From Aquarana catesbeiana (taxonomy: Eukaryota; Chordata; Amphibia; Anura; Ranidae): a stretch of 64,000 nt of DNA. The notes below the pieces were generated by a model, which saw nothing but the letters and a program-made list of their open reading frames with translations, was not told where the DNA came from and searched no databases. The stretch covers positions 65,223,780 to 65,287,779 of the forward strand of contig NC_133328.1 of the NCBI RefSeq assembly GCF_042186555.1, written 5' to 3'. The stretch's first letter is position 1. Every line of letters begins with the position of its first letter. Shown here piece after piece: positions 22,607 through 33,475 of this stretch. The position numbers and the translations under genes are program-made.

Positions 22607-23067
22607 GCCCTCATGCACACGGGCTGTTAAAATAACGTTATGCAAACGCCAGTATCTTTGCAGTGATTTTTTTAAACTTTTTTCAGCTTTTTTCATCGTT
22701 TTTGCAATAGAGTTTTTGAGCGTTTATGAGCGTTTTTCCGCGTTAGCGTTTTTTAGCGTTTTTATTTATTTATTTATTTATTTTTTCAGTGGATCAAAAA
22801 CGTTAAAAAACGTTGGTGAATTATGTTTTTGAGCGTTTTTCAGCGTTTTCCAGCGTTTTTCAGCGTTAGAGCGTTTTTACAGCTGAAAAAAGGTCTCTCA
22901 GAACCCACTGGTCCTGGGTTTTTTTTACAGCTTAAAAACGCCTATGCCACTTGCAGCTCAAAAACGCCTAGGTGGGCATGAAGCCATAGACTAACATAGA
23001 CAGGCCTTTTTAAGCTGCAAAAAAAGCTCAAAAAAGCAGCTGTAAAAACGTCCGTGTGCATGAGGAC
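22607..23067. mobile_element. Harbinger-like MITE with internal AGCGTTTTT tandem motif
   Basis: TAA flanks both sides (22604-22606, 23068-23070). The ends are inverted: GCCCTCATGCACACGG on the left and GTCCTCATGCACACGG read inward from the right. The interior holds many copies of an AGCGTTTTT-like 9-11 base unit (about 22700-22880) on one side and complementary AAAAACGC units toward the right. It encodes nothing. Confidence 0.7.
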
Positions 23068-23070
23068 TAA

Positions 23071-23811
23071 ATCCCAAACATTTCGGACTTCACTGACCGT
23101 ATGCTTGTTCCAGGTCAGTTACTCATTAGGGAGTAACAATCCAATGAACCATCCCATCCCTTTCCAATTTTCTATCCTCACCCATTTAAAAGAATAGAAA
23201 ATGATTAGGTTATACTAGAAATATATGTTCACATGAGAATAGGTATATATGATAAGGTGACCTATACCAGGATCTTACTTGGCAAATACTGGCTCTTTAG
23301 ATGGGTAATTATTTAGTAACACTAGGAGACAACAATGTACAAAATACTGGTTTATTGGATAAGAAAAAATTACCTGTGGTGCTCAACCTGTTCAGGAACC
23401 CCCCCCAAAAAAAATATATATATACAATATACCAATAGTATTACTAATCATAAACGGAGCTATATCAATCAAAGTCTAACAATACTATGTGATAATAAAT
23501 GTCAAGTTAGCCACCCTATGGCTCATAAATTGTGTTTGTCATTATTCAGAATGAAATAGGTGGAGATTAAAGAGATGGGAAGAAATAATGAGTTATGAAT
23601 CTGTTCACCTAATAAGCTAATAAGTACCCACATGCATGAAAAAAAGGATTAAATAATTTAAAAAATATGCCCAAAATCTGGAGATGTAGCTAAATCTATA
23701 AAGTGGAAAAAATGATCTGGCTAAAACTAGGCTGCCTCCTCTTTTCAGGCTGGGGACCGGGTCACTGCAAAAGAAGGGGGAGGAGAGAGGGGCGCCAAAC
23801 GGCCATATAGT
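23071..23811. other. No recognisable feature
   Basis: AT-rich sequence without credible exons or element boundaries. A short AT dinucleotide stretch occurs near 23410. Confidence 0.35.
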
Positions 23812-23816
23812 GTAGT

Positions 23817-24185
23817 TGTCAGGGCTGGGCTCAGCCCTTCCTTCTCTGAGCTGGCTGCTCAGCTGTCGGCTAATTGCCAGCTCCCATCTCTCTCCACAGT
23901 TACTCAGCTGTTGATGATATTCTGCTCATCAGTCCTGCCTACTTAAGCTGTCCAGTCCAGAGGATCTCTGCCTTCCCCTTGGTCAACATCACAGAGACAA
24001 TTTCCTGCGTTCCTGTTTAACTATGTTTCACTACGTTGATCCCTGACTTCTGGCTTGGCTGACTATCCATTCTGGTTACTGAACTTTGGCTATGTTTTGA
24101 TTACGTTTGTTCTTTTTACTTTTGTTATTAAACAAGTGTGATTTAACTGTACTTCTGTCTCTGTCTGATTTCATGGTTTCTGAAA
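23817..24185 (+). mobile_element. Solo LTR, probably Ty3/Gypsy-type, with 5-bp target duplication
   Basis: The element starts TGTCAGGGCTGGGC and ends GGTTTCTGAAA, so the terminal TGTCAG/CTGA(A)A is nearly inverted (a canonical end would be CA). GTAGT precedes it (23812-23816) and follows it (24186-24190), a 5-bp TSD as expected of LTR integrases. An ATTAAA polyadenylation-like signal lies at about 24127. There is no internal gag or pol sequence, so this is a solo LTR left by recombination. Assignment to Gypsy rather than another LTR class is from recall. Confidence 0.7.
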
Positions 24186-24190
24186 GTAGT

Positions 24191-25108
24191 AAGTTTGTTT
24201 ATTAATGAAACATGAAAACAAAAGTATTGCATTCATAAGTGCTCAAGCAATCTAGGCATGTCTCAGGGAGGCTGGGGCTAATCATGTGATGAATGGAGGC
24301 TCCACTATGCAAGCAGGGATGCTGGACCAAGAGGAGGGGAAAACCACCTCTGCAAGGACCGCAAGGACCACTAAAGCCACTGGGAGACTCACGCTGGAGC
24401 CGAAGGGAGAGCCATTAGAGCTGCCATTATGATGACACTGGGACACTGCAATTCAATCTGCCAAGAGCGCAGGGAATTCTAGGATACACGCCCAATTCCT
24501 CATGGACCTTCTCTCCTTCCTCTGGTTTATTGAATGCATCCTGGAGTCAACTCCATCCTGGGACTATGTCTGTACAAAGTTTGTATGTTTTCCCCTAAGT
24601 GCTCTGGGTTTTTCCTGCAAGGCAAAAAAATATAGGTAAATTAAAACTGAACTCCAGGCATACAGCTAACTATATAGATTAAATATATACAGTGATATAA
24701 TTACAAGAAACACTCCCTTGTCACATCCGCAATATGCTTGAAGTCAATGAAAAAAGAAGTATAATGAATTTTTTTTACCCATCCATCTAATCCAGAAATT
24801 TACAAAGCTCTGGGTGGATGAGATTACCTTGTCACCTAAAGCTGAACTCTGGCTCAAAATTAACTAGACTTGCAGTGCCCCCCACAAGGGTTACCTGCTC
24901 ACTTTTGGCTAGGCGTAGAGGTGCATTTGATCAGATGCTTTGAAAGGCAGGGGATATATCGGGTCTAATAGACCCCTGATGTCTCCATAAAGAGTAACTG
25001 TCAGTGCACAAAGGTATCGCTTGTTTGTCATTTTGTGATAGCAATAAAGTAAATGAAAAAACATTTTGAATAACATAAATAAAAATAGTTAAAAATATAT
25101 ATATAAAA
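24191..25108. other. No recognisable feature
   Basis: Mixed-composition sequence in which I see no exon, tandem array or paired terminal repeat. A TATA-rich run lies at about 25088-25103. Confidence 0.35.
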
Positions 25109-25542
25109 GCACCCAGGGCCGCCTTTAACGCTGGGCAAAAGGGGCAGCTGCCCTGGGCCCTGTCATTGATGTGGGGCCCAAAGCAGCTCCCACTTAAGCC
25201 CTGCTCTGCCCACAGTTTTCCTGGAGTAGCGGGTGCAGCCGATCATCCCCCCCCCTGTTGTCCCAAACGGCGGCCACAATATGACAAAGAGAACTGTGCT
25301 TGAGCCCACTCGTCCCGCTTCTCCCTATGTCAGGAGCTGCGGACCGGAGCGACAGGGAATGACAGAGCGGCGCTCCGTGTTCTTCCCACCCCCGCCTGAC
25401 AGACCTGTGTAGCACACAGCCGAGTGAAGTGTTCTGGCTGTGTGCTACGGGGTCTGATAGGCGGAGACTGTGTTGCACCGCCGTGTCATCAGGTGAGAAA
25501 GATCACCGTGAAGAGAAGGGGATTCACATGTGCAGAGAATTG
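25109..25542. repeat. GC-rich unit with hAT-like left terminus
   Basis: CAGGGCCGCCTTTAACGC at about 25116 resembles the left terminus of a hAT-type non-autonomous element. I cannot find the matching right end, so boundaries are uncertain. An imperfect inverted pair (CTGTGTAGCACACAGCC with GGCTGTGTGCTAC) lies at about 25410-25450, just before the minisatellite. No coding sequence is supported. Confidence 0.35.
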
Positions 25543-26222
25543 GGGGTACAGAGGTGTGGTGGAGGAGGGGGGTACAGAGGTGTGGTGGAGGAGGGGGGGT
25601 ACAGAGGTGAACGTGGATGGGGAAGTACAGAGGTGGTGGAGGAGGGGGGTACAGAGGTGAACGTGGATGGAGGGGGGTACAGAGGTGGTGGAGGAGAGGG
25701 GGGTACAGAGGTGAACGTGGATGGAGGGGGGTACAGAGGTGAACATGGATGGAGGGGGGTACAGCAGAGGTGAACGTGGATGGGGGGGTACAGACGTGAA
25801 TGTGGAATACAGAGGTGAGCTGTGGATGGAGGGTGTTACTGAGGTGAGCTGTGGATGGGGGGGTACAGAGGTGAGCTGTGGATGGAGGGGGGTACAGAGG
25901 TGAGCTGTAGATGGAGGGGGTACAGAGGTGAGCTGTGGATGGAGGGGGGTACAGAGGTGAGCTGTGGATGGAGGGGGTACAGAGGTGAGCTGTGGATGGA
26001 GGGGGGGGTACAGAGGTGAGCTGTGGATGGAGGGGGTACAGAGGTGAGCTGTGGATGGAGGGGGGGTACAGAGGTGAGCTGTGGATGGAGGGGGTACAGA
26101 GGTGAGCTGTGGATGGAGGGGGATACAGAGGTGACCTGTGGATGGAGGGGGTACAGAGGTGACCTTTGGATGGAGGGGGTACTGAGGTGAGCTGTGGATG
26201 GAGGGGGGTACCGAGGTGGGAT
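25543..26222. repeat. G-rich minisatellite, 27-30 bp unit
   Basis: About two dozen tandem units follow the pattern GGTACAGAGGTGAGCTGTGG then ATGGAGGG, with variable G-run length. The first third uses variant units with GAACGTGGATGG or GGTGGTGGAGGA in place of GAGCTGTGGATGG, so the array has a left and a right subfamily. Long apparent ORFs on both strands, including a 309-residue Pro/Ser-rich one on -, arise from the repeat and are not genes. Confidence 0.92.
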
Positions 26223-28333
26223 CATCTGTGGTTCGGTGAGTGACGGGCACAGTCAGAAGATCTGAGAGAGACATGCCAGGAGTGGATGTAGAGCCAGGGG
26301 GAGAGACTGTGATGTTGCTGGCGTTAGAGACAGGCTGCTGCAGCCATGAGGGTTGGCAGAGTCTGCACAGGACTGACTGGTTGCTGCACCAAAGGGGACT
26401 GCAGACACCTGCCAGCAAATGAGATTACCTTTAACTGTTAGGCCTTATTCAGATTGGGGCCTAACCATGTGCTAGCTGTGCCAGGAATCAAGCATTGTGC
26501 AGAAGAGGAAGCAGAGCTTTAGAGACTGCAAATACAGATTCCAATCTACATTTCACTCGTTAAAGTCACATATCTGGGCATCCCATGTTCCCATACCCCA
26601 TCCAAGTTTAATCCTTCAATAAAACAACAAAAACAAGCTGATGGACTGTTCATTGTCTAGTGGAGAATACTTGAAGTGAATGCTGGGCTGGGCAGGGTGA
26701 CAGATGGAACTATTACATTCAGTGACCCCACGGGGGGCACTGCTACAAGTAAATAACATGATGGAAATGTTTTACAGATTTGTAGCACTAAACAGCCAGT
26801 TTTTTTAACACATATGTATCCTTGGAAAGCTGAGGTTTCTGCACTCCTAGCACAGCAACCAAGATGTCATAGACAGCTCTTGGCCTCTAGTCATGGTCAG
26901 AAGCAGGTAGGATGTGCTTCTGGTCATGTGACCGCTGTGAGCCAATCACAGTGGTTACATAATTGGGAAGTCCATGCCTATGTAAAGGGTTATCAGAGTT
27001 GGGTGGGAAGATGCAAAACCTCTGCTGGGCAACACAACAGATATTTCATCTCTACTGCAGCAAGCATGAAGAACACACCCCCGACCTGCTGATTAGACAG
27101 TCAAGGAGCAGCAACACAAGTGCTGCAATGCAATGCAGAGTGGTCCAGTACCGGCAACGCTACATGATTGGACAATGAAGGAGCAGGACCACACCAATGA
27201 GATCATCTCTGTGTTAACTCTCTTGCTGTAAGCATGTTCACAGAGTTATTTTGGAGCCCTGATTGCCTTAGAGTACTGGCCCTCCATCTCCCTGTCTGGG
27301 AGCGCTCTGCAGAAAGGCTGAAATCAAGTTACATTTTGATATTTATGTTAATTCCATCCTAAAATACATTTTGGTAAAAAAAAAAAAAATATTAATAATG
27401 TGGAATAAAGTATTTTTTGAAATCTGCCTGGAGTTCATCTTTAAAATACACATTATATGTGCTTTAATATTTGCTCAAGTTTGCAGCTTGATGTTTATAT
27501 TTGCAGTACGGTTGTCTGATCTATTGTTCGGGGCTTCTAATCCTTCGGCGCTTCTTACATAATGTTACAGGACTGGGACATTCTTCGTTTGATCTGTGCC
27601 AAAAGCTGTTCAGATGTGATACTGCTCACTCATAATGAAATACCACAAAAATCCTATTCAAGGTTAATCTCCATATCAAGGGCTTGTGAACTACAGGGAA
27701 TAGAGATCAGACAGGAAGCACTTGCTATGCGTTTTAGATTCACAACCTGTCTGGTCGCTTAGTTATAGATTGTTTCACTTGCAGAGCATCCATCCAAGTA
27801 TGGTAGTATAATAATAGCTATTTATGTGGATTAAAAGGGATTTTCGGATTCTGCAGACGTCTTAATAAAGCTGACAGTTGCTGAAGATTTCATGTTTTCA
27901 TGCTATCACCTACCCCAACTGAGCCTGATATTGGAGTCATTTTTATTACAGCTCTCACATACCCAAATAATGTCACCTGGGATGAAAAAAGCTGGGGCAA
28001 CCTGCACAGTGCCAAAGGTGCCCATGGATATTAGATGACAGCCTCCTGTTCCAGGTCAAAGAGGTCTACTAAACAATATAATATCTATGGAGAACCTGCA
28101 GACCATGCTGTCTGTGGTTCATCAAAAGAAATTGTGATTGGACAGGCTTGAAAACCTTATTGGATTGCTTTTTACATTCCCATTGATATGCTGGATATGA
28201 GGTGTATGCAGAGGGTCCTTCCACCTCTCTCCACAAGCCTCACAAATGGTCCCCCAATAAGAAAGTCCATGTTTAAAGAAGTGCTAAGCAGAATAGAAGC
28301 TCGGGGTAGGTTGGATCACATTTGCACATCCAA
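26223..28333. other. Mostly featureless; one short repeat relative near 26780-27010
   Basis: No exon or complete element is recognised. Around 26920-26970 the CATGTGACCGCTGTGAGCC and AATCACAGTGGTTACATAAT stretch resembles the interior of the MITE at 7518-7759, suggesting a degraded relative. The rest has no clear structure. Confidence 0.35.
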
Positions 28334-28341
28334 CTGCCCTC

Positions 28342-29050
28342 CAGTGTTGCCAACCGTCAGTATTTTTACTGGCAGCCAGTAAAAAATGGGCACTTTTCTC
28401 CTGCCAGTAAATGCCAGTTACAGGAAAAGGTTGCCAGTAAAAACATATGGCTGTGACGCCCAGTCTGGAGCTGGCCGAGACCATCCGAGTGCCTGCTACA
28501 GAATGTTAAGGTGGCGGGGGTGGGGTCAGGCGGTGCCTGAGTGTATCGTTTGATGTCATGGTGCAAGTGGGCAGGCTGGAGCCTCGTGTGTGGGTCTTCA
28601 GGATGGGTGCAAGGCAAGCCGGGAGCAGGACTGTCAGTGCTGTTTGGACTGAAGTGGACTGAAGGGACCAAATGGCATGGAGAGAGACTGTCACTGTGAC
28701 TCTGGAGGAGGCGTGTCATGTCGGTGAGGTGTCATCATCATCTGTGCTGCTGCACACTGCTGTCAGTGTCACTGTGAGAGTCGATTTCATGTGTATGTGC
28801 CCCCCCATCCTAATTTCTTGCCCTCCTGAGTCCTGTCCCTGAGCTAATTACTTACTATATCGAAAATAAAATAGAAATATGTTTTTTATCTACCTTAAGT
28901 CACATTGTATTTGTTTGTAGCCTAAATGGTAAAATTTGCTCTTAAAACTGTAATTTTGTAACTTTTGGAAATGTCAATAAAAACGTAGCGGTGCCAGTAA
29001 ATTTTGGGTGTTGTGTCAGTAAATTTCAATCTGGTAGATTGGCAACATTG
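28342..29050. mobile_element. hAT-type non-autonomous element (709 bp) with 8-bp target duplication
   Basis: The perfect 8-bp TSD CTGCCCTC lies at 28334-28341 and 29051-29058. The termini are inverted: CAGTGTTGCCAAC on the left and CAATGTTGCCAAT read inward from the right. Subterminal AGTAAAAA and CCAGTAAATT motifs recur at both ends. No transposase is encoded; 8-bp duplication with CA-starting ends is characteristic of the hAT superfamily. Confidence 0.82.
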
Positions 29051-29058
29051 CTGCCCTC

Positions 29059-29569
29059 TAGTGCCTCTGGCCATATTAGGGCTGTATATTATTACAACAT
29101 ATAGATAAATATTTAAAGAAGTATTACCTGTGCATTTGCAATACAAATACAGGTTATCAGGTTACATATACATACTTGTATTTTTTTTGGTCCAAACCTG
29201 TTCATACAGCAGCTCAGAGCCTAGCAAGGGTGGCTGCTGCTAGGCTATCTCCACCCAAAATGCACCTCCTGTGTATCCCAGAATCTCCTCTGTCTATCAG
29301 CATGTGCAGCAGCTTCACTGAGAGACATCAAGGCACAAACAGACATTAAACTCAGAGCTCATCACTGAATCTGCAAAAGAAGAATGCAATAAGTTTGAAA
29401 ATATCTTTGAACCTCCATGTCCCCAACTGACTGGATAAAGTGTAAACCCCATTGCTAAAATGTTAACATGTTAATATAATTTCAAAATTCACATGGGCTT
29501 CCAATGGAACTTAAAATTGTCCCTTAGGGTTTACAGCTTTATTTTTTTAGACACATGCAGAATGCAAAA
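29059..29569. other. No recognisable feature
   Basis: No ORF, tandem array or terminal repeat is supported in this AT-rich stretch. Confidence 0.35.
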
Positions 29570-30390
29570 AAAACTGTTTTGTTTCGTTTCGATTCATTAT
29601 TTACATAAATTTGTTTAAATTTCCGTAATTCGCTTCGTTTATTCGAATTTGAATCGAATTCCATTCAAATTGCATTAGAAATGAATATCATTCGAAATTG
29701 AACTTATTCTATTCGAAATTTGAGTTTTAGAAGATGGTTATATTCTTTCTATTTCATAGTATTCTATTGTTTTTTTTATATTCTATTTTTTTATTTTCTA
29801 TTCTGTTCTTTTCTATTCTATTCTATTCTTTTCTATACTATTCAAATTTATTCTATTCGAAATTCGCATTTCAGAAAGCGGTTATATTGTTATATTCTAT
29901 TTTATTCTATTCTTTTCTATTATTTTGTTTTCTATTCTATTCAAATTTATTCTATTCTATTTATTCTATTCGAAAGTCGAATTTCAGAAGATGGTTATAT
30001 TCTTCCTATTTCATTCTATTCTATTTTTTATTCCATTAGTTTATTTTCTGTTCTGTTTTGTGCTGTTTTACTCTATTCTTTTATTTTCTATCCTGTCCCT
30101 TTTTTTTCTATTCTATTTTTTTCTATTCTTTTATTTTCTATTTTACTCTATTATATGCTATTCATTTATTTTCTATTATATACTTTTCTATTCTATTTTA
30201 TTCTCTTTGAAAATTCGATTGATTAGAAAACTATTCAAATTCGATTCCAAAACTATTCGAATTTGAATATCGTCCTAAAATTTTATTCGCTATTTCAGAT
30301 TCGTTTAAATTCGTTACTATCGTAATTCAGAACAAAGAAAAATTAGTCCACATTTAAATTCAGAACAAAATGAACAGCACAGGTCTAAGA
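29570..30390. repeat. TATTC-rich tandem block with three copies of a longer unit
   Basis: The core (about 29710-30205) is made of degenerate TATTC/TTCTA pentamers. Three times (near 29711, 29855 and 29968) a longer motif appears: ATTCGAAATTTGAGTTT, then AGAAGATGGTTATATTC. The flanks are rich in AATTCGAAT-like palindromes. Apparent proteins of Phe, Tyr, Ser, Ile and Leu are translation of the repeat, not genes. Confidence 0.85.
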
Positions 30391-30984
30391 TTTTTAAAAT
30401 GCATTATTTAGAATGTGGCTCACTAAACAAATCATACATTTTATTGTTGTGTCTTGTACAATTGATGCAGGTATTCTAAAAAAAAAAAAAAAAAATTATA
30501 CACAATGTTCAAGACATAGAGACATATCCATGTTGTATGCAGTTAAGGAGGTGTTCTGCACTTGTGCTGTCCAGTGTTTTCTTTTCATAAACCCTTGAAA
30601 CTATTAAATAGGGGTGGCGTGTGATTACTAGCACAATTTGATGTGCATGGGAATTTCATAGAAGGAAAAGAGGTAAATGTGGGAAAGGAGTGACACTCCA
30701 AAAGAGGGGAAAAAGGAGAGGCGTGAGAAATAATTAGTGAAGGGTTGGGGCAAAAGGACCGTGAGGAGGTCATGTTAGGGAGGGATGGGAAGGAGGAAAG
30801 AGAAAGGAGGACTCCTGAAGTTCATCAGGAATGTGAACTAGTACAGGTATTGCAGGGGCCTAGAGAAAGGGTCTTGTGAAGAATATGGGCTGTTGCTGCA
30901 AGGAAGTAGTCACCCCCATATTCAGCCATGATGTGCATGGTTTCAGTTTGTTTCACATTGCAGATGTGCAGATAACCATTAGGT
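30391..30984. other. No recognisable feature
   Basis: A poly(A) tract lies near 30480. The rest includes a purine-rich stretch (30660-30830) without a credible ORF. Confidence 0.35.
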
Positions 30985-31260
30985 GGGCTGTCAACAATTG
31001 TTTATTTATTTTATTTATTACAGATACTTATATAGCGCTGTCAATTTACGCAGCTCTTTTATTGTACATTTACATCAGTCCCTGCCCTCAAGGAGCTTAC
31101 AATATAAGGTCCCTAACTCACATGCATACATATGTTAGGGCCAGTTTAGATAGAATCCAATTAAACTACCAGCATGTCTTTGGAGCGTGGGAGGAAACCA
31201 GAGGACCCGGAGGAAACCCACGCAGACACAGAGAGAACATGCAAATTGTTATCATTTTAG
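30985..31260 (-). mobile_element. L2-family LINE 3' end fragment
   Basis: Read on - this ends in TATATAAGTATCTGTAATAA and an AAATA-type microsatellite tail, matching the 3' end style of L2 elements at 52650-52805 and 60035-60150. On + the conserved TTGGAGCGTGGGAGGAAACC stretch, widespread in vertebrate L2-like repeats, is visible at about 31180. It is 5'-truncated with no coding region. Confidence 0.65.
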
Positions 31261-31313
31261 TGTGATATGGTTGATGTGATGCAGATGAGCGATAGTGTTC
31301 TGTCTTAGGTGAC

Positions 31314-32056
31314 CAGGGCTTTTTTTCAGCTGGAACTTGGTGGAACTCAGTTCCACCACCTCTGGCTCAGGCTCCCTGCTCCCTGTTCACCACTATTACT
31401 TGAAAACACAAAAGTCCAGCTTCTATGCTTACAAGTGACAGCTTGTTCCCCAACTGCTCCCACAGATCAGATCTCCTGAGTGGCTCCCACTAAGTGAACG
31501 ATGGAGACAAAGAAGATGCAGGTAGCTGGGGTGCAGTGCAAATGCCAACATAACCATTGGATGATCTTCCCGCACATAAGAGAGTTGGAGCCAACTACAG
31601 TATGCGGGGAGGTACTAGAGACAGCTGGGTGCTTCAGATTATTACAGCATCAAAAATAAGGCACGTGGAAGATGGCGGAGCTTTTAGGGAGATGATGGGG
31701 GCAGTAGAGGGGGTTTGCATGCAGAGGTCAGCGTTAAAGAGGGGTGGATGGGGGGTGCAGAGGTAAGCAGCTGTGGAAGAAGGCTGAATTCTGCACTCTG
31801 TGTGTAGCGCACCCCTGAACTCTGCACTATTTACATAGCACACCCTGAATTCTGCAGTCTGTGTGTAACCCCCTCCCTGAACTCTGCACTCTGTACATAA
31901 TGCACTCCTCCTGGTATTTAATGACCCTGTTAAGACCCTTCCACTTTTAGTGAAATTTGACCACACCCACTATTTGATGCAGATTGGAGGGTGTGTGTAA
32001 AGGGGGGGGGGTCGTGATTGAGTTCCTCTACTTATTTTCAGAGAAGAAAAACCCTG
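31314..32056. mobile_element. hAT-like non-autonomous element with internal tandem block
   Basis: The ends are inverted: CAGGGCTTTTTTTC on the left and CAGGGTTTTTCTTC read inward from the right, and GGAACTCAGTTCC near the left is echoed by GAGTTCCTC on the right. Flanks CTTAGGTG and CCTAGGTC may be a decayed 8-bp TSD (6 of 8 match). At about 31785-31920 there is a degenerate tandem of CTGAACTCTGCACTCTGTAC-like units. No protein is encoded. Confidence 0.6.
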
Positions 32057-33475
32057 CCTAGGTCTACTGGAGTGAGTTGGAGAATTAGCTTCCAGACTAC
32101 AGACCAGAATGGGCAGAACCGAGAGCAAACCCTAAAGATGTGCAGTAATGTGCCTGGGTGGGATTGACATCACCATTACTTTACTGGTAATCTGTGCACA
32201 GATTTTATGGGAGTAGCACCAGAAACTGGTACTAGCATGAACATAATTTAAAGTACTGTCCTTTGAATCTGTTCACGATAGAAGATTTGTATGCCAACAG
32301 GATTGCTGTTACCATTTGTGTATGTGCGGAGGGAAAAATGTCCCAGCTTGTTCAGTTGGAATAGCGAGTGAGGAACACTGGATTCAACTTGGCATAGGGC
32401 TGTGAAGGTGGTAGTGGGTTTAAAAAGCCTATCTCATCCAGGGATTGGGTTTCAAGAATTGTCTTCTTTGATAGGTGGACCATGCATTTAGGGGAAGGGG
32501 GGTGAGATTTTGAATTTCAATAGGTGTCAGCCATCTGACATCTGTTATCTGAAATGTAGAAGTCTGTATTTACCGGTATAGGGTGTGGAGCCATGGAAGG
32601 TAACTTCAGATCAGAGTAATTACATTAGCTTTCAAACCTCGATAAGTGAAGAGTATTGCAGTACTGTGAGAGATTAGGGAGACCAAGGGTACCATTGTGT
32701 TTATAGAGAGTCAAGTTGGAGAAGTGGGTACAGGAGGGGGGGGGGGATTTGACACCCCTGATTAGGAATGCCTGAGGAACGAATATAGGAAGCTTCTGGA
32801 TCAAATATAGCATCTGAAAGAGATTGGTCATTTTGAAAGAGCTCCTTCCGCCAAACCTTGTGATAGTTAGGTCTTGCCACTTGTGGAGTTCAGTATGTAC
32901 CTTGGCTAAGTAAGGACCGAAACTAGCTTCATAGAGCATATCTGGATCAAGAGTGATCCAAATCCCCAGATATTGAAGGCTGGAATGCACCCACTGGAAG
33001 GGATAGTCCCACTTTAGGATGTTCAACTTGGACAGATCAAGGGACACAAAGGGCAACTACCAGATTAGATATAAAAAAGAATATTGCCAATGTAGGCTGT
33101 CACCTTGTGGTGAGCATAAAGATGTGGGAGATCCTGTATGTCCCGATTAGCCCTGATGGTACAAAGGAATGATTCAAGTGTTATAACAAAGATTAGGGGG
33201 GTGTTGACAGCCTTGATGAGTGCTATTAGACAAATAACAAAATAGTATGAGTGGGTCTCATTAATGCAGACTGCTGCCTGGAAGGAGGAGTAAATAGTCA
33301 AGATCCAAGCCATCATGAGAGTCCTGACCTAAGTATGATAGAGTGGATTAGAAATTGCCAGTCCACATGGTCAATGGCCTTCTCAGTGTCCATAGATAGA
33401 ATTTGAACCAGGTGGATGTATTCGGTCTATTACTCTGGTATTATCCAGAACCTCGCTTTGGGGGAATTACATATA

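Noticed and set aside
25489..26418. 309-residue Pro/Ser-rich open frame on minus
   Set aside because: It is the reverse translation of the G-rich minisatellite; the frame runs through the array and into flanks without a protein-like region.
29720..30266. Phe/Tyr/Ser/Ile-rich frames of 100-168 residues resembling membrane proteins
   Set aside because: Produced by TATTC/TTCTA pentamer repeats in three frames.
31634..31966. 110-residue minus-strand frame
   Set aside because: Created by the short tandem CTCTGCACT-type units within a hAT-like element.
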